Assembly: GCA_019638495.1 (NCBI GenBank)
Contig: JAHBTQ010000008.1
Span: 124,001-188,000, forward strand
Reading direction: 5' to 3'
DNA: 64,000 bases
DNA from: Taibaiella sp.
GTDB lineage: Bacteria; Bacteroidota; Bacteroidia; Chitinophagales; Chitinophagaceae
Below are positions 9,023 to 16,839 of this stretch, piece by piece. The translations under genes and the position numbers were made by a program. The notes below the pieces were generated by a model. That model searched no databases. It worked only from the letters and a program-made list of their open reading frames with translations, and was not told the origin of the DNA. The stretch's first letter is position 1, and the number at the start of each line of letters is the position of its first letter.

Positions 9023-9435
9023 GGTAATATCATTTAAAAATTATTTGCAGCTTCAAATATTCAGGAGTAGCCTCAGTTACCCCACTATAGATTGCTGACA
9101 ATAGTGCCAGGTTAGTCCTAACTCCCCACAAAACCAAAAATAGGACGACAGACATATTGTCGGTTTCGCCTGATTCTTCTACTCATTGCAACACCGCCCC
9201 GACGACCTTTCATGTCCCCATCCTGAACGGGTGGACACAATATACACATCACTATAAGAAATACTCCTGCTCTCATAAACCCAGCAAAATCAAGGCAACC
9301 CAACAAGAAAAACGGGGCTGCGATCCTGAGTTCACTCATAAAGTTAAGACACTTTTAGCCGTATAGTTTTCAATTTTCCGGGCAGAATAATACCGTGTTG
9401 ATACTGGGCTAAAAACACATTACTTTCGCACAGGT
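9023..9435. other. Intergenic region of about 410 bp without a recognisable gene
   Basis: Only short frames with odd composition occur on either strand, and none has a signal peptide, a motif or a plausible neighbour spacing. It contains the divergent upstream regions of the DHFR-fold gene and the methyltransferase gene. Apart from the candidate promoter at its right end, nothing stands out. Confidence 0.5.
9397..9428 (+). promoter_or_regulatory. Candidate promoter of the methyltransferase gene
   Basis: GTTG at 9397-9400 and TACTTTCG at 9421-9428 are spaced by 20 bp, close to the Bacteroidota pattern TTTG-N17-23-TAnnTTTG. The second element lies 7 bp before the ATG, so transcripts would have a very short leader. 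Confidence 0.35.
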
Positions 9436-10167
9436 ATGGATAAGGGCTACGAAGAAAAATATCATAATATTGAAACCAACCATTGGTGGTATGTGTCCCG
9501 GCGCCGTGTGATACTCAGTTTGATAGCGAACCTAAGGAAAGATGCAGCTATACTGGATATCGGTTGCTCAGGTGGTGCACTTCTACTGGATCTTAAGGAG
9601 GCCGGCTTCACGAATGTAAAAGGAATCGACTTCAGCCCCGAGGCCATAGAACAATGCAAGAAGAAGGGACTGAATGATGTGGCTGTTATGGATGCTCATT
9701 TTCCAGATTTCGCTGACGGTCAATTTGATCTCATAATAGCCTCAGACTGCCTGGAACACCTGGAGAAGGACGAAGTAGCGCTGGGAAACTGGAACAGGAT
9801 ATTAAAACCTGGCGGCCGCGGACTGATTTTTGTGCCGGCATTTATGTCGCTCTGGAGCGAACATGATGTGGTGAATCACCATTTTCGCCGATATACCAAA
9901 GACGAATTGGTCACTAAGGCTAAGAGAGCCGGCTTCACTGTGCAAAGATCTTCTTATTGGAATTTCGCCATGTTCTTTCCTGCATGGCTTTACCGGAAGA
10001 TCAGGAATCAATCGAAGAGCGCCAAGGACAATCCCGAAGACCACATGGATAAGTTCAGCCCGGGCACAAACGCTCTGTTGAAAGCATGGATGGGAATGGA
10101 GAATGCGCTTTTTCGCGCAACGGGTTTCCCGCTGGGTGTAAGTGTAATGGTGGACCTAAAGAAATAA
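9436..10167 (+). CDS. Class I SAM-dependent methyltransferase
   Basis: Predicted cytoplasmic methyltransferase of 243 residues. Motif I is ILDIGCSGG (residues 39-47), followed by the acidic residue that binds the ribose in GIDFSPEA (63-70). The post-motif region FDLIIASDCLEHLEKDE and RILKPGGRGLIFVP is standard for Methyltransf_11/23 enzymes. The stretch HFRRYTKDELVTKAKRAGF is common in enzymes linked to glycosylation or lipid-like acceptors, but the acceptor cannot be named. It ends 15 bp before the isoaspartyl peptidase gene on the same strand and may share its transcript. No link to cyanophycin metabolism is known. Confidence 0.85.
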   Translation: MDKGYEEKYHNIETNHWWYVSRRRVILSLIANLRKDAAILDIGCSGGALLLDLKEAGFTNVKGIDFSPEAIEQCKKKGLNDVAVMDAHFPDFADGQFDLIIASDCLEHLEKDEVALGNWNRILKPGGRGLIFVPAFMSLWSEHDVVNHHFRRYTKDELVTKAKRAGFTVQRSSYWNFAMFFPAWLYRKIRNQSKSAKDNPEDHMDKFSPGTNALLKAWMGMENALFRATGFPLGVSVMVDLKK

Positions 10168-10182
10168 AGCCCGAATTCTCGT

Positions 10183-11109
10183 ATGGCAAATAAGATTGCA
10201 ATAGCTATTCATGGCGGTGCAGGTACAATACTGCGCAGCAACATGACACCTGAACTACAGGAAGCATATGAGGCTGGCCTCAAGAGTGCTCTCGATGCCG
10301 GCTACAAAATATTGGAGAGCGGAGGAACAAGCATTGACGCTGTGGAGGCAGCCGTAAAATCGCTCGAGGATTTCCCGATGTTCAATGCAGGCAGGGGTGC
10401 CGTGTTTAACCACGAAGGAAAGCATGAAATGGACGCTGCTATTATGTATGGTAAAAACATGATGGCAGGTGCCGTGAGCAATATTACCGGCGTAAAAAAC
10501 CCGGTGAGCCTGGCCAAAACGATAATGCAACAAAGTGAGCACGTGATGCTATCCGGCGAAGGTGCACTTAGCTTTGCGAAGGAAAAGGGGCTAGCCTTTG
10601 AAGATGAAGAGTACTTCTTTACAGAACAGCGTTACATTCAATGGCAGGAAGCGCTGAAAGATGATAGAATTCAGCTTGACCATACCGAGAAGAAATTTGG
10701 CACCGTAGGTGCTGTAGCATTAGATATGCATGGCGACCTTGCTGCAGCAACCAGCACAGGAGGCATGACCAATAAGAAGTATAGCCGTATCGGTGACAGC
10801 CCCATAATAGGTGCCGGCACCTACGCCAATAACAACACGTGTGCCATATCTTGTACAGGTCATGGCGAATATTTCATTCGAAGCGTAGTGGCACATGATA
10901 TCTCCTGCCTGATGGAGTATGCAGGAAAGTCGCTCCGGGAGGCGACCGACCTCGTGGTGATGGACAAACTGGTAAAAACGGGCGGTGAAGGGGGACTTGT
11001 AGCAGTGGACAGGCACGGAAATATTGCGATGCTATTCAACAGCGAAGGAATGTATCGCGCATGCCGAAACGCTTCCGGACTTAATGAAATAAAAATCTAT
11101 AAGGACTAA
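10183..11109 (+). CDS. Isoaspartyl peptidase / L-asparaginase (Ntn hydrolase), cyanophycin-linked
   Basis: Plant-type asparaginase of 308 residues. It is made as a precursor that cleaves itself before Thr174 (KFGTVGAV) to free the N-terminal nucleophile. GGTSIDAVEAAV, FNAGRGAVF, STGGMTNK and GTYANNNTCAISCTGHGE are family signatures. Such enzymes cleave beta-aspartyl dipeptides. Beside cyanophycinase and cyanophycin synthetase, the natural role would be to split beta-Asp-Arg, the cyanophycinase product, into Asp and Arg. The context supports this but does not prove it. The gene is convergent with cyanophycinase (7-bp gap). A paralogue lies at 55999-56955; the two share the same motifs throughout. 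Confidence 0.92.
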   Translation: MANKIAIAIHGGAGTILRSNMTPELQEAYEAGLKSALDAGYKILESGGTSIDAVEAAVKSLEDFPMFNAGRGAVFNHEGKHEMDAAIMYGKNMMAGAVSNITGVKNPVSLAKTIMQQSEHVMLSGEGALSFAKEKGLAFEDEEYFFTEQRYIQWQEALKDDRIQLDHTEKKFGTVGAVALDMHGDLAAATSTGGMTNKKYSRIGDSPIIGAGTYANNNTCAISCTGHGEYFIRSVVAHDISCLMEYAGKSLREATDLVVMDKLVKTGGEGGLVAVDRHGNIAMLFNSEGMYRACRNASGLNEIKIYKD

Positions 11110-11116
11110 GCAAAGG

Positions 11117-11992
11117 TCAATCCCTGTCGTCGATTGTTATTTCTGCACCTATGAACTGACGGGTTTCCAGGTCATAACCATCACCACCCGACATTATGTG
11201 AACAGTAATATTCTCAACCGATATCGGTTTGCCAAAAGCGATGTCTGCAATATTATTGTGCTCAATGTTCTTGCCGTCAATTATCACTACACTCCCCGAC
11301 CCTATTGCCTTAAGCTCATGGCCATGTGACACTATAACTCCGGTGTCCTCGCCGAGACCAATGCCTATTGCACCGGGCTGCGCCGCCACGGCCTGCGCCA
11401 AACGGTTAAACCGGCCACGCTTATCAAAGTGCGTATCAATAATTACGTTATGCAGCAGTCCCAATCCGGTCGTGATCTTCACTTCGCCCTTCAGGTTTGC
11501 GGTTGCCGCATTGCCTTCGTAGATCATCGTGTTGCTCATGGCCATAGCGCCTGCGCTGGTACCGGCAATCGTTAGCTCACCGGCTTCATATCTTCTCCTG
11601 AGGATATCAAGAAAATCAGTGCCGCCAAAAATGGACGAGAGTCGCAACTGGTTACCACCGGAAAACATCACACAGTTACATGTGCCCAACCTTTCCAGGT
11701 ACTCCGGTAGTGCAGCATCCTCGCGTGTGCGGATTCGCATGTGCCCCACATTTGTGCAACCCAGCTTTTCAAATGCGCTTAGGTAGTTTTCGCCAACTTC
11801 GTCCGGTATTGAAGATGCAGTGGTGACAACCTCTACACGTGGGTTTTCTGCACCTATTAGATTTACAATTGTCTTAAGAATACCTAATTCAAAAAAATTG
11901 AGACGGTTTCTCTCTAATATTCCTTTTTCGAGGTCTGTTCCTTTGTCTTCCGCGCCACCTACTGCTACTAAATGCCCAAGGGGATATGTCAC
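11117..11992 (-). CDS. cphB: Cyanophycinase
   Basis: Serine exopeptidase of 291 residues (family S51) that releases beta-Asp-Arg dipeptides from cyanophycin. The nucleophile elbow is GTSAGAM with Ser146. The substrate-pocket motif FSGGNQLRL (110-118) and DTHFDKRGRFNRL (186-198) are typical of CphB. GIGLGEDTGVIV follows, as in cytosolic cyanophycinases. No signal peptide is present, so it acts inside the cell on stored polymer. It is divergent from cyanophycin synthetase with a 113-bp shared upstream region, and convergent with the isoaspartyl peptidase gene. Together these give synthesis, depolymerisation and dipeptide cleavage. Confidence 0.95.
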   Translation of the reverse strand: MTYPLGHLVAVGGAEDKGTDLEKGILERNRLNFFELGILKTIVNLIGAENPRVEVVTTASSIPDEVGENYLSAFEKLGCTNVGHMRIRTREDAALPEYLERLGTCNCVMFSGGNQLRLSSIFGGTDFLDILRRRYEAGELTIAGTSAGAMAMSNTMIYEGNAATANLKGEVKITTGLGLLHNVIIDTHFDKRGRFNRLAQAVAAQPGAIGIGLGEDTGVIVSHGHELKAIGSGSVVIIDGKNIEHNNIADIAFGKPISVENITVHIMSGGDGYDLETRQFIGAEITIDDRD

Positions 11993-12046
11993 TTTGATAA
12001 CTGAGATTTGATAAAATAATCCTTCAAAATTAAGCGTTTTGAGCCA

Positions 12047-12084
12047 ACTGCCGTTTTGAATGGCAGTAAAAATCAGTATCTTGA
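12047..12084 (+). promoter_or_regulatory. Candidate promoter with inverted repeat before cyanophycin synthetase
   Basis: TTTTG (12054-12058) and TATCTTGA (12077-12084) are 18 bp apart and resemble Bacteroidota -33/-7 elements. The upstream element lies in the loop of an inverted repeat, ACTGCC (12047-12052) against GGCAGT (12062-12067), which could be an operator for nitrogen or arginine control. This is inference from position only. Confidence 0.35.
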
Positions 12085-12105
12085 TATTTCAAAAATTGTC
12101 CAAAA

Positions 12106-14733
12106 ATGAAAATACTCGATATAAAAACGATGAACGGCCCCAATTACTGGTCTGCAAGGCGACACAAACTGGTAGTCATGTTGCTGGACCTGGAAGAGTT
12201 GGAAAATAGCCCGACAGACAAGATACCGGGTTTCCTGGACAGACTGAGGGCACTTATGCCGTCTCTTTACGAGCACCGCTGCTCGGAAGGTGTACCAGGC
12301 GGATTCTTTCAGCGCGTGGAAGAAGGCACCTGGATGGGACATGTGATAGAACATATAGCGCTGGAACTACAAACGCTGGCCGGCATGGACACCGGATTTG
12401 GGAGAACCCGGGAAACACCGGACAAGGGTGTATATCACGTGGTATTCTCCTATCACGAGGCGAAAGCAGGGATATATACAGCTAAGGCTTCAGTGAAGAT
12501 CGCTCAGGCAATCATTGACAATACCGCATATGACCTTGAAGAAGACATACAGACACTACGCGAAATAAGGGAAGATGAGCGGCTTGGCCCTAGCACGGGA
12601 TCGATAGTGGAGGAGGCAATAAAGAGAAAAATCCCCTACATCCGCCTCAACCGGCATTCGCTGGTGCAGCTCGGCTATGGTGTGAACCAGCGACGCATAC
12701 AAGCTACCGTGGCCAGCACCACGAGCAGCATAGCCGTGGAGCTGGCATGTGACAAAGAGGAAACAAAGAACTTGCTGGAGGCCTCTGAAATTCCCGTGCC
12801 GCGCGGTCGAATAATCTATGACGAAGAGGACCTGAAGCAAACCATAGACAAAATAGGCTACCCCATTGTAACCAAGCCTGTAAATGGCAATCACGGCAAG
12901 GGCGCCACCACAAACATCAGAACATGGGAAGACGCAGTAGCCGGGCTGGCCGCGGCCAAGGTTTATGGTCGTGCCGTGATCTGTGAGAAGTTCATTACGG
13001 GTCGCGACTTCCGCGTACTGGTGATTAACTACAAGTTTGTCGCGGCTGCCCTGCGCACGCCGGCTGCTGTGACAGGCGATGGCGTGCACACCATTCAGCA
13101 ACTTGTAGACATCGTGAACAGTGACCCAAGGCGAGGCTATGGACACGAAAAGGTGTTGACCGCCATCAAGATCGACGCATTTACCAATGATATACTGGCG
13201 AAAAAGGAATACACACTTGACACCATCTTACCAAAAGGTGAGGAGCTGTGGCTGAAGCCTACTGCCAACCTTAGCACGGGTGGCACGGCTACCGATGTTA
13301 CAGATTATGTGCACCCCACCAATATCTTTATGTGCGAACGAATTGCACGAATAATTGGACTAAATATCTGCGGTATAGACATTATGGCCGATGACCTCTC
13401 TACTCCGATCACTGAAAGCGGTGGCGCAGTACTGGAGGTTAATGCAGCACCGGGATTCAGAATGCACCTTGACCCAACCGATGGCCTACCTCGAAATGTG
13501 GCCGAACCGGTGATCGATATGCTCTACCCACCCGGCTCTTCTGCACGCATTCCTATTGTAGCAGTATCAGGTACCAACGGTAAAACAACGACCACGCGCC
13601 TCATTGCCCATATAGTGAAGCAACTCGGATATAAGGTAGGATTTACCACTACAGACGGTGTGTACATTCAAAATCAACTCATGATGAAGGGCGACTGCAC
13701 GGGGCCGGTTTCTGCTGAGTTTGTGCTTCGCGACCCAACCGTAAATTATGCGGTGCTGGAATGTGCAAGAGGCGGGATACTACGTGCCGGCCTCGGCTTC
13801 CACCATTGCGACGTAGCGGTGGTTACCAACGTAGCTGAAGACCATATGGGGTTAGGCGGCATAGACACTCTGGAAAAACTCGCACGAGTAAAGGCCGTGG
13901 CGGCAAATACAGTTTTCCCATCGGGCTATGCGGTGCTCAATGCCGATGATGACCTGGTTTATGCAATGCATAAAGACCTGACATGTCATGTGGCTTACTT
14001 CTCCCTGCGCGATGACAACCCACGGGTAAAGGCGCACTGTGACAAGGGCGGCCTGGCCGCTATCTACGAGAATGGATACGTAACTATACTGAAGGGTACA
14101 TGGAAAATACGCGTAGAGAAGGTTACGAACATCCCACTAACGTTCTCAGGCATGGCCGAATTCAACGTTGCCAATGTACTGGCAGCAACACTGGCAGCCT
14201 ATGTACAGGATTTCAAGACTGAGGATATAAGGCTGGCACTGCAAACGTTTGTTCCATCGCCGGCACTAACACCGGGCAGGATGAACGTCTTCCATTTCCG
14301 CAACTATTCGGTGATGATAGACTATGCGCACAACACCCATGGACTGGAGGCTATAGGTAAGTACATCAAATCTGTTGACGCCTCGGTAACCGTAGGCATC
14401 ATAGCAGGTGTTGGCGACCGCCGCGATGAAGATATTATATCGCTGGGTGAAGCAGCTGCAAGGATCTTTGACGAGATCATCATCCGTCAGGATAAAAACC
14501 TGCGCGGCCGAACGGAACAGGAGATCATTGACCTCATGACGAGAGGTATTCACAATGTGGACCCGCTGAAGAAGATCACTGTTATCAAAAAAGAAAGCGA
14601 AGCGATAGACTTTGCCCTGCAGAACGCAGTTAAGGACAGCTTTGTGGTAATAACGAGCGATGTGGTGCCCGACGCGCTGGAACAGGTGAAGCATTACAAA
14701 GCAAAAGAAGACGGTATCAAAATAGACGACTAG
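12106..14733 (+). CDS. cphA: Cyanophycin synthetase
   Basis: ATP-dependent polymerase of 875 residues, the usual CphA1 length, that builds multi-L-arginyl-poly-L-aspartate. Three parts are visible: an N-terminal domain (about 1-160); an ATP-grasp domain (about 210-470, with KPVNGNHGKGAT and VLEVNAAPGFRMHLDPTDG) that adds Asp; and a Mur-ligase-like domain that adds Arg, starting with the P-loop SGTNGKTTTT near residue 490. That domain also has VVTNVAEDHMG and MIDYAHNTHG. All expected motifs are intact. The gene is divergent from cyanophycinase and ends 10 bp from the convergent LRR-kinase gene. Cyanophycin is a nitrogen and carbon reserve, best known from cyanobacteria but found in many other bacteria. 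Confidence 0.96.
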   Translation: MKILDIKTMNGPNYWSARRHKLVVMLLDLEELENSPTDKIPGFLDRLRALMPSLYEHRCSEGVPGGFFQRVEEGTWMGHVIEHIALELQTLAGMDTGFGRTRETPDKGVYHVVFSYHEAKAGIYTAKASVKIAQAIIDNTAYDLEEDIQTLREIREDERLGPSTGSIVEEAIKRKIPYIRLNRHSLVQLGYGVNQRRIQATVASTTSSIAVELACDKEETKNLLEASEIPVPRGRIIYDEEDLKQTIDKIGYPIVTKPVNGNHGKGATTNIRTWEDAVAGLAAAKVYGRAVICEKFITGRDFRVLVINYKFVAAALRTPAAVTGDGVHTIQQLVDIVNSDPRRGYGHEKVLTAIKIDAFTNDILAKKEYTLDTILPKGEELWLKPTANLSTGGTATDVTDYVHPTNIFMCERIARIIGLNICGIDIMADDLSTPITESGGAVLEVNAAPGFRMHLDPTDGLPRNVAEPVIDMLYPPGSSARIPIVAVSGTNGKTTTTRLIAHIVKQLGYKVGFTTTDGVYIQNQLMMKGDCTGPVSAEFVLRDPTVNYAVLECARGGILRAGLGFHHCDVAVVTNVAEDHMGLGGIDTLEKLARVKAVAANTVFPSGYAVLNADDDLVYAMHKDLTCHVAYFSLRDDNPRVKAHCDKGGLAAIYENGYVTILKGTWKIRVEKVTNIPLTFSGMAEFNVANVLAATLAAYVQDFKTEDIRLALQTFVPSPALTPGRMNVFHFRNYSVMIDYAHNTHGLEAIGKYIKSVDASVTVGIIAGVGDRRDEDIISLGEAAARIFDEIIIRQDKNLRGRTEQEIIDLMTRGIHNVDPLKKITVIKKESEAIDFALQNAVKDSFVVITSDVVPDALEQVKHYKAKEDGIKIDD

Positions 14734-14743
14734 ATCGTCGCAG

Positions 14744-16048
14744 CTACTCTAAACAGGCTAGCGCCTCGGATAGGAGTGTAAAATCCGGCCGCGACAACAC
14801 GTCTGCCTGTAGACATCTGTCTCTTAACTGCAGCATTTGTAAGTATGCCTCTTTCCCGGTAGCATCGGTACAGAGGCGGAGCAGATCATCGAGCAAATAC
14901 CCGAAGGCGCTTATCTCAATGCGCTCAAGCCCTGCTGCCATATCTGATGGAAGATTGGTATAAAATGATGCAGCACCAAAATCGCTGATGAGGGTATTTC
15001 CCGACTCATCAACCAGCGTATTATGAGCATACAGATCACCGTGCATTATACGGCGTTCATGGAGGTGCTTACCTACAGACGCAATTGTACACGCCACCTT
15101 CAAAGCAGAAGAAAGTGGTAGCTTTTGGCCAGTACGAAAGACATCGCGTGTGCAACTTTGCATACTGGGCGGCCCTCCCAGGTTTGAAAAACCCTGCGGT
15201 ATCAACTCCATCACCAGTCCGTGGCGATCTTGCGGATGACCAGCAATGCGCCCCACAAGCCGCACCAGTCCTTCATGTTCTCCTGCTGCAATAGCTGCCG
15301 TCATCTCATCCTCCGGGAATCCATCGCTGGTAACTGATCCTTTATAGACTTTTACGGCAACCGTTGCATGGGATGTTAGCCCGCGCAAATGTGCCCTGTA
15401 TATCTGACCGGAAGCCCCTTCGCCAATAACATCAACCATCTCAAGGTCATCCCATTGAACATAAGGCAGATCGGTGACCGGCTCAATGTGACTGAAATCG
15501 TTCCCGGAAAATGCCAGCCACGCGAGCCGCGGCATGGAACATAGCCACGAAGGCAATTCCGCAAGACGATTGGCAGATATCCTTAATAGTTGCAGGTTTT
15601 GACAGTATTGCAATGACTCAGGTAGTGATTCCAAGCGGTTACCGGCAAGCATCAGCTTCTGCAAGCGAGTACACTGCCCTATCGCGTCAGGCAGTTCGCT
15701 GATGCGATTGTCTGTTAGTATCAGCCATCGTAGGTTTGGGTTCAGTGCTGCCGGGGGAACGTTCTCAATTTTACAAGCTTTGAACCCGGCCACATCAAGC
15801 TCCGGGCACTCGCCCAAAACCTCCGGCAATTCTGTAAAAGGGTTATTCGAGCAAAACACGATCTTCAGCTTCTTCAATCGGCCCAGGTCGTGCGGTAGAG
15901 ATGTCAGTAAGTTGCCCGACAGGTCAAGAACTTCCAGGGTATCTGTCAGTTCAAAAATTTCAACTGGAAAATCTGTAAGTTCCTCAGAGATTTTCAACGA
16001 CCTCGCACCGGCAAGCGCTCCTGATTTGAGTTCTGATAATGTATGCAC
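14744..16048 (-). CDS. Leucine-rich-repeat protein kinase
   Basis: Cytoplasmic protein of 434 residues. Residues about 15-190 hold seven or so leucine-rich repeats (LEVLDLSGNLLTSLP, LQKLMLAGNRLESLP, LQLLRISANRLAELP). Residues about 203-434 are a Ser/Thr/Tyr-like kinase domain: Gly-rich loop GEGASGQIY, ATP-binding VAVKVYKG (Lys233), catalytic loop MHGDLYAHNTL (HGD in place of HRD, Asp338) and SDFGAAS (DFG, 356-358). No signal peptide or membrane segment is seen. The essential Lys and both Asp are present, so activity is plausible. Substrate and partner are unknown. LRR-kinase fusions of this kind resemble eukaryotic-type kinases and occur sporadically in bacteria. It is convergent with cphA, with a gap of 10 bp. 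Confidence 0.88.
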   Translation of the reverse strand: MHTLSELKSGALAGARSLKISEELTDFPVEIFELTDTLEVLDLSGNLLTSLPHDLGRLKKLKIVFCSNNPFTELPEVLGECPELDVAGFKACKIENVPPAALNPNLRWLILTDNRISELPDAIGQCTRLQKLMLAGNRLESLPESLQYCQNLQLLRISANRLAELPSWLCSMPRLAWLAFSGNDFSHIEPVTDLPYVQWDDLEMVDVIGEGASGQIYRAHLRGLTSHATVAVKVYKGSVTSDGFPEDEMTAAIAAGEHEGLVRLVGRIAGHPQDRHGLVMELIPQGFSNLGGPPSMQSCTRDVFRTGQKLPLSSALKVACTIASVGKHLHERRIMHGDLYAHNTLVDESGNTLISDFGAASFYTNLPSDMAAGLERIEISAFGYLLDDLLRLCTDATGKEAYLQMLQLRDRCLQADVLSRPDFTLLSEALACLE

Positions 16049-16307
16049 GCGCCGCGAATTTCAACAAAATCAGTGAAATAGACGAAAACAAACAGGCGGA
16101 CTTCATGTACCGAAGTCCCACACAGGCCCTATATCTATCGGGAAACGAACAGCACCATAATAGCTTTACAGGCAAATGTGGCTTTGTTGCAGGAACATAG
16201 CCTTTCGAATGTTGGGTGAATCTTTCTTTTACGTTTACAGTACAACCAATGTAGTGCTTGCCATTGCAGAGTTCAAGAATGTAGACGTAGAACTACATAA
16301 AATAAAA

Positions 16308-16337
16308 TGTCCAACAAAGTACAAACTTTGTTGGACA
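16308..16337 (-). terminator. Strong hairpin, likely tRNA-Ser terminator
   Basis: Arms of 13 bp (TGTCCAACAAAGT, 16308-16320; ACTTTGTTGGACA, 16325-16337) enclose the loop ACAA. Read on the minus strand, downstream of the tRNA, the stem is followed by TTTTATTTTA, a typical intrinsic terminator tail. It also pairs perfectly on the other strand, so it may be part of a mobile repeat together with the neighbouring hairpins. Confidence 0.65.
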
Positions 16338-16378
16338 CAACCCGTATTGGGCGGGCAGCCCTCCTTCGCGGCACTATT

Positions 16379-16413
16379 GCGGACTTCGTCCGCCATAGCC
16401 CGCTTCGGCGGGC
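16379..16413. repeat. Two adjacent GC-rich hairpins beside tRNA-Ser (possible REP-like element)
   Basis: GCGGAC-TTC-GTCCGC (16379-16393) and GCCCGC-TTCG-GCGGGC (16398-16413) are perfect small hairpins, the second with a stable UUCG loop. A flanking CGCC (16391-16394) can also pair with GGCG (16417-16420). They lie directly between the tRNA and the 13-bp hairpin at 16308-16337. Such dense palindromes suggest a dispersed repetitive element or an elaborate 3' trailer. Whether it is repeated elsewhere cannot be seen in this window. Confidence 0.5.
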
Positions 16414-16418
16414 GAAGG

Positions 16419-16507
16419 CGGAGAGAAAGGGATTCGAACCCTTGATACCCTTTGACAGATATACACACTTTCCAGGCGTGCCTCTTCAACCACTCGAGCA
16501 TCTCTCC
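16419..16507 (-). tRNA. tRNA-Ser (anticodon GGA)
   Basis: Read on the minus strand, the acceptor arms GGAGAGA and TCTCTCC pair fully. The T arm contains GGGTTCGAATCCC. The anticodon stem-loop CACGC-CTGGAAA-GTGTG carries GGA, reading UCC and UCU serine codons. A long variable arm, about 89 nt total length and a G discriminator fit class II serine tRNA. The 3' CCA is not encoded. No integrase or attachment-site duplication is seen beside it. Confidence 0.95.
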
Positions 16508-16839
16508 ATTATATTAGCCAAGGCAATTACGAAGGCTAATTCCCCCTTTCGAGGGGGAGCAAATGTAATAATTCCGGGCGACAAGCAAAAAATAAGCTTG
16601 GTAGCTCATTTTAATTTTTAGATGCTGATATTTCCTGTTTGAGAAATAAAGACTGAATATCATAACCGGGAACAACTGTCGTTTACAATTGATTCCCTAC
16701 ATTTGGCAACCCTATTTTTAAATAGACCACCCACCCCCTGTTCGCCTGAAAAACGATGAATTGATTTAGGAACAGCACTTCCCGAAAGCGCGTCCTTTAT
16801 TTGCAAACTACTTTTCGTACTTCACAACTTAAACAGAAC
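16508..16839. other. Intergenic region of about 330 bp with small hairpins
   Basis: This separates the tRNA from pepD. It holds two short hairpins: TTAGCC...GGCTAA (16515-16539) and TCCCCCT-TTCG-AGGGGGA (16541-16558). Both are close to the 5' side of the tRNA transcript and could be a terminator for transcripts coming from the right. The rest must contain the pepD promoter, but no convincing element was found. An in-frame TTG at 16801 could extend pepD by 13 codons; the ATG at 16840 is preferred. Confidence 0.45.

Noticed and set aside
9118..9366. Short overlapping frames on both strands between the DHFR-fold and methyltransferase genes
   Set aside because: No signal peptide, motif or credible composition; they overlap each other and look random.
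12556..13146. 196-codon minus-strand frame inside cphA
   Set aside because: Antisense to the conserved ATP-grasp domain; no family features.
16419..16507. Possible integration site at tRNA-Ser
   Set aside because: No integrase gene and no direct repeat of the tRNA end were found nearby.
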